DNA from: Comamonas sp.
GTDB lineage: Bacteria > Pseudomonadota > Gammaproteobacteria > Burkholderiales > Burkholderiaceae_C
Direction of reading: 5' to 3'
NCBI GenBank assembly: GCA_015478895.1
Contig: JADMKK010000038.1
Span: 20,588-84,587, forward strand
Length of the DNA stretch: 64,000 nucleotides
The notes under the pieces were generated by a model. That model saw only the letters and a list, made by a program, of their open reading frames with translations, was not told where the DNA came from and made no database searches. Below, one piece after another: positions 63,842 to 64,000 of the stretch. The position numbers and the translations under genes are program-made. Position 1 is the stretch's first letter, and the number at the start of each line of letters is the position of its first letter.

Positions 63842-63945
63842 TGAAATTTCGTAGCGCTTTTTCTGATGTGCAAAAAACTGCGCTACAATTCATTCATCGC
63901 AGCGATGCTAGTTTCTATTGTAGAATCTAAGGCTTCGCTAGATAA

Positions 63946-64000
63946 GCGGGAATAGCTCAGTTGGTAGAGCGATACCTTGCCAAGGTATAGGTCGTCGGTT
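63946..64000 (+). tRNA. tRNA-Gly (anticodon GCC), cut by window edge
   Basis: GCGGGAATAGCTCAG, the D arm TTGGTAGAGC, and the anticodon arm ACCTTGCCAAGGT (anticodon GCC) are present; the T arm and acceptor 3' end lie beyond the window. Confidence 0.93.

Noticed and set aside
63861..63945. Promoter for the tRNA-Gly (TACAAT at 63884, TAGAAT at 63921)
   Set aside because: Plausible -10 boxes but no convincing -35 box at the right distance.

Overview
This window looks like a chromosomal segment of a betaproteobacterium of order Burkholderiales, most likely family Comamonadaceae. The evidence is the gene order der-hfq-hflX-hflK-hflC-hisZ-purA, the block tig-clpP-clpX-lon, the use of HisZ, the split squalene genes hpnC and hpnDE, an orphan TctA-type transporter, and many copies of a short ATAGCTG...AAGGGCTA intergenic repeat of a kind I associate with this family. 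The genus cannot be fixed from the sequence. I see no prophage, CRISPR array, rRNA or complete insertion sequence. Most of the window is core genome.

Layout: 1-7.9 kb is a plus-strand housekeeping run (der end, hfq, hflX, hflKC, hisZ, purA, a phosphoribosyltransferase). 8.1-13.3 kb is the nitrogen-control locus: NtrC sites, a sigma-54 promoter, glnA, a small exported protein, then ntrB (glnL) and ntrC (glnG). 13.4-20.4 kb is a patchwork of poorly characterised envelope and stress-type genes, separated by copies of the intergenic repeat. 20.6-32.2 kb is a minus-strand nitrate assimilation cluster: nasR (NIT-ANTAR regulator), nrtA-nrtB-nrtD (nitrate ABC importer), nirB-nirD (nitrite reductase), nasA (nitrate reductase) and cobA (first step to siroheme). 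32.4-44.2 kb holds a TerB/DUF697 protein, two chemoreceptors, murI, a secreted nuclease, hslR, tctA, and a sulfur module (tandem rhodanese, YeeE transporter, 55-residue membrane peptide). 44.5-53.2 kb holds an H-NS-like protein, hemH, a HAD phosphatase, two membrane proteins, and the squalene genes hpnC and hpnDE interrupted by a third chemoreceptor. 53.3-57.6 kb is an RND efflux pair. From 57.7 kb the window has tRNA-Leu, tig, clpP, clpX, lon and the start of a tRNA-Gly.

How the parts work together: ntrBC is encoded here, and the window carries three sigma-54 promoters with textbook GG-N10-GC cores, before glnA, nirB and nrtA. Two of them (glnA, nirB) have NtrC-type GCAC-N7-GTGC sites upstream. 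Just downstream of the predicted nirB and nrtA transcription starts I find leader RNAs with paired stem-loops. Each has a 6-nt loop with A at position 1 and G at position 4, the signature of ANTAR protein targets. In both leaders the last such hairpin shares its loop and 3' stem with the 5' arm of a terminator-like hairpin. The NIT-ANTAR protein NasR is encoded directly upstream. The reading is a two-input switch: nitrogen starvation starts transcription through NtrC and sigma-54, and nitrate lets it continue through NasR antitermination.

Other points of interest are a 123-bp IS4-type MITE with an 18-bp terminal inverted repeat and a perfect 10-bp target duplication, inserted into the loop of an existing terminator (52.17-52.29 kb); the dispersed intergenic repeat family (8 copies recognised); a 23-residue membrane peptide gene; and a roughly 90-nt multi-tier hairpin between DUF2788 and hpnE.
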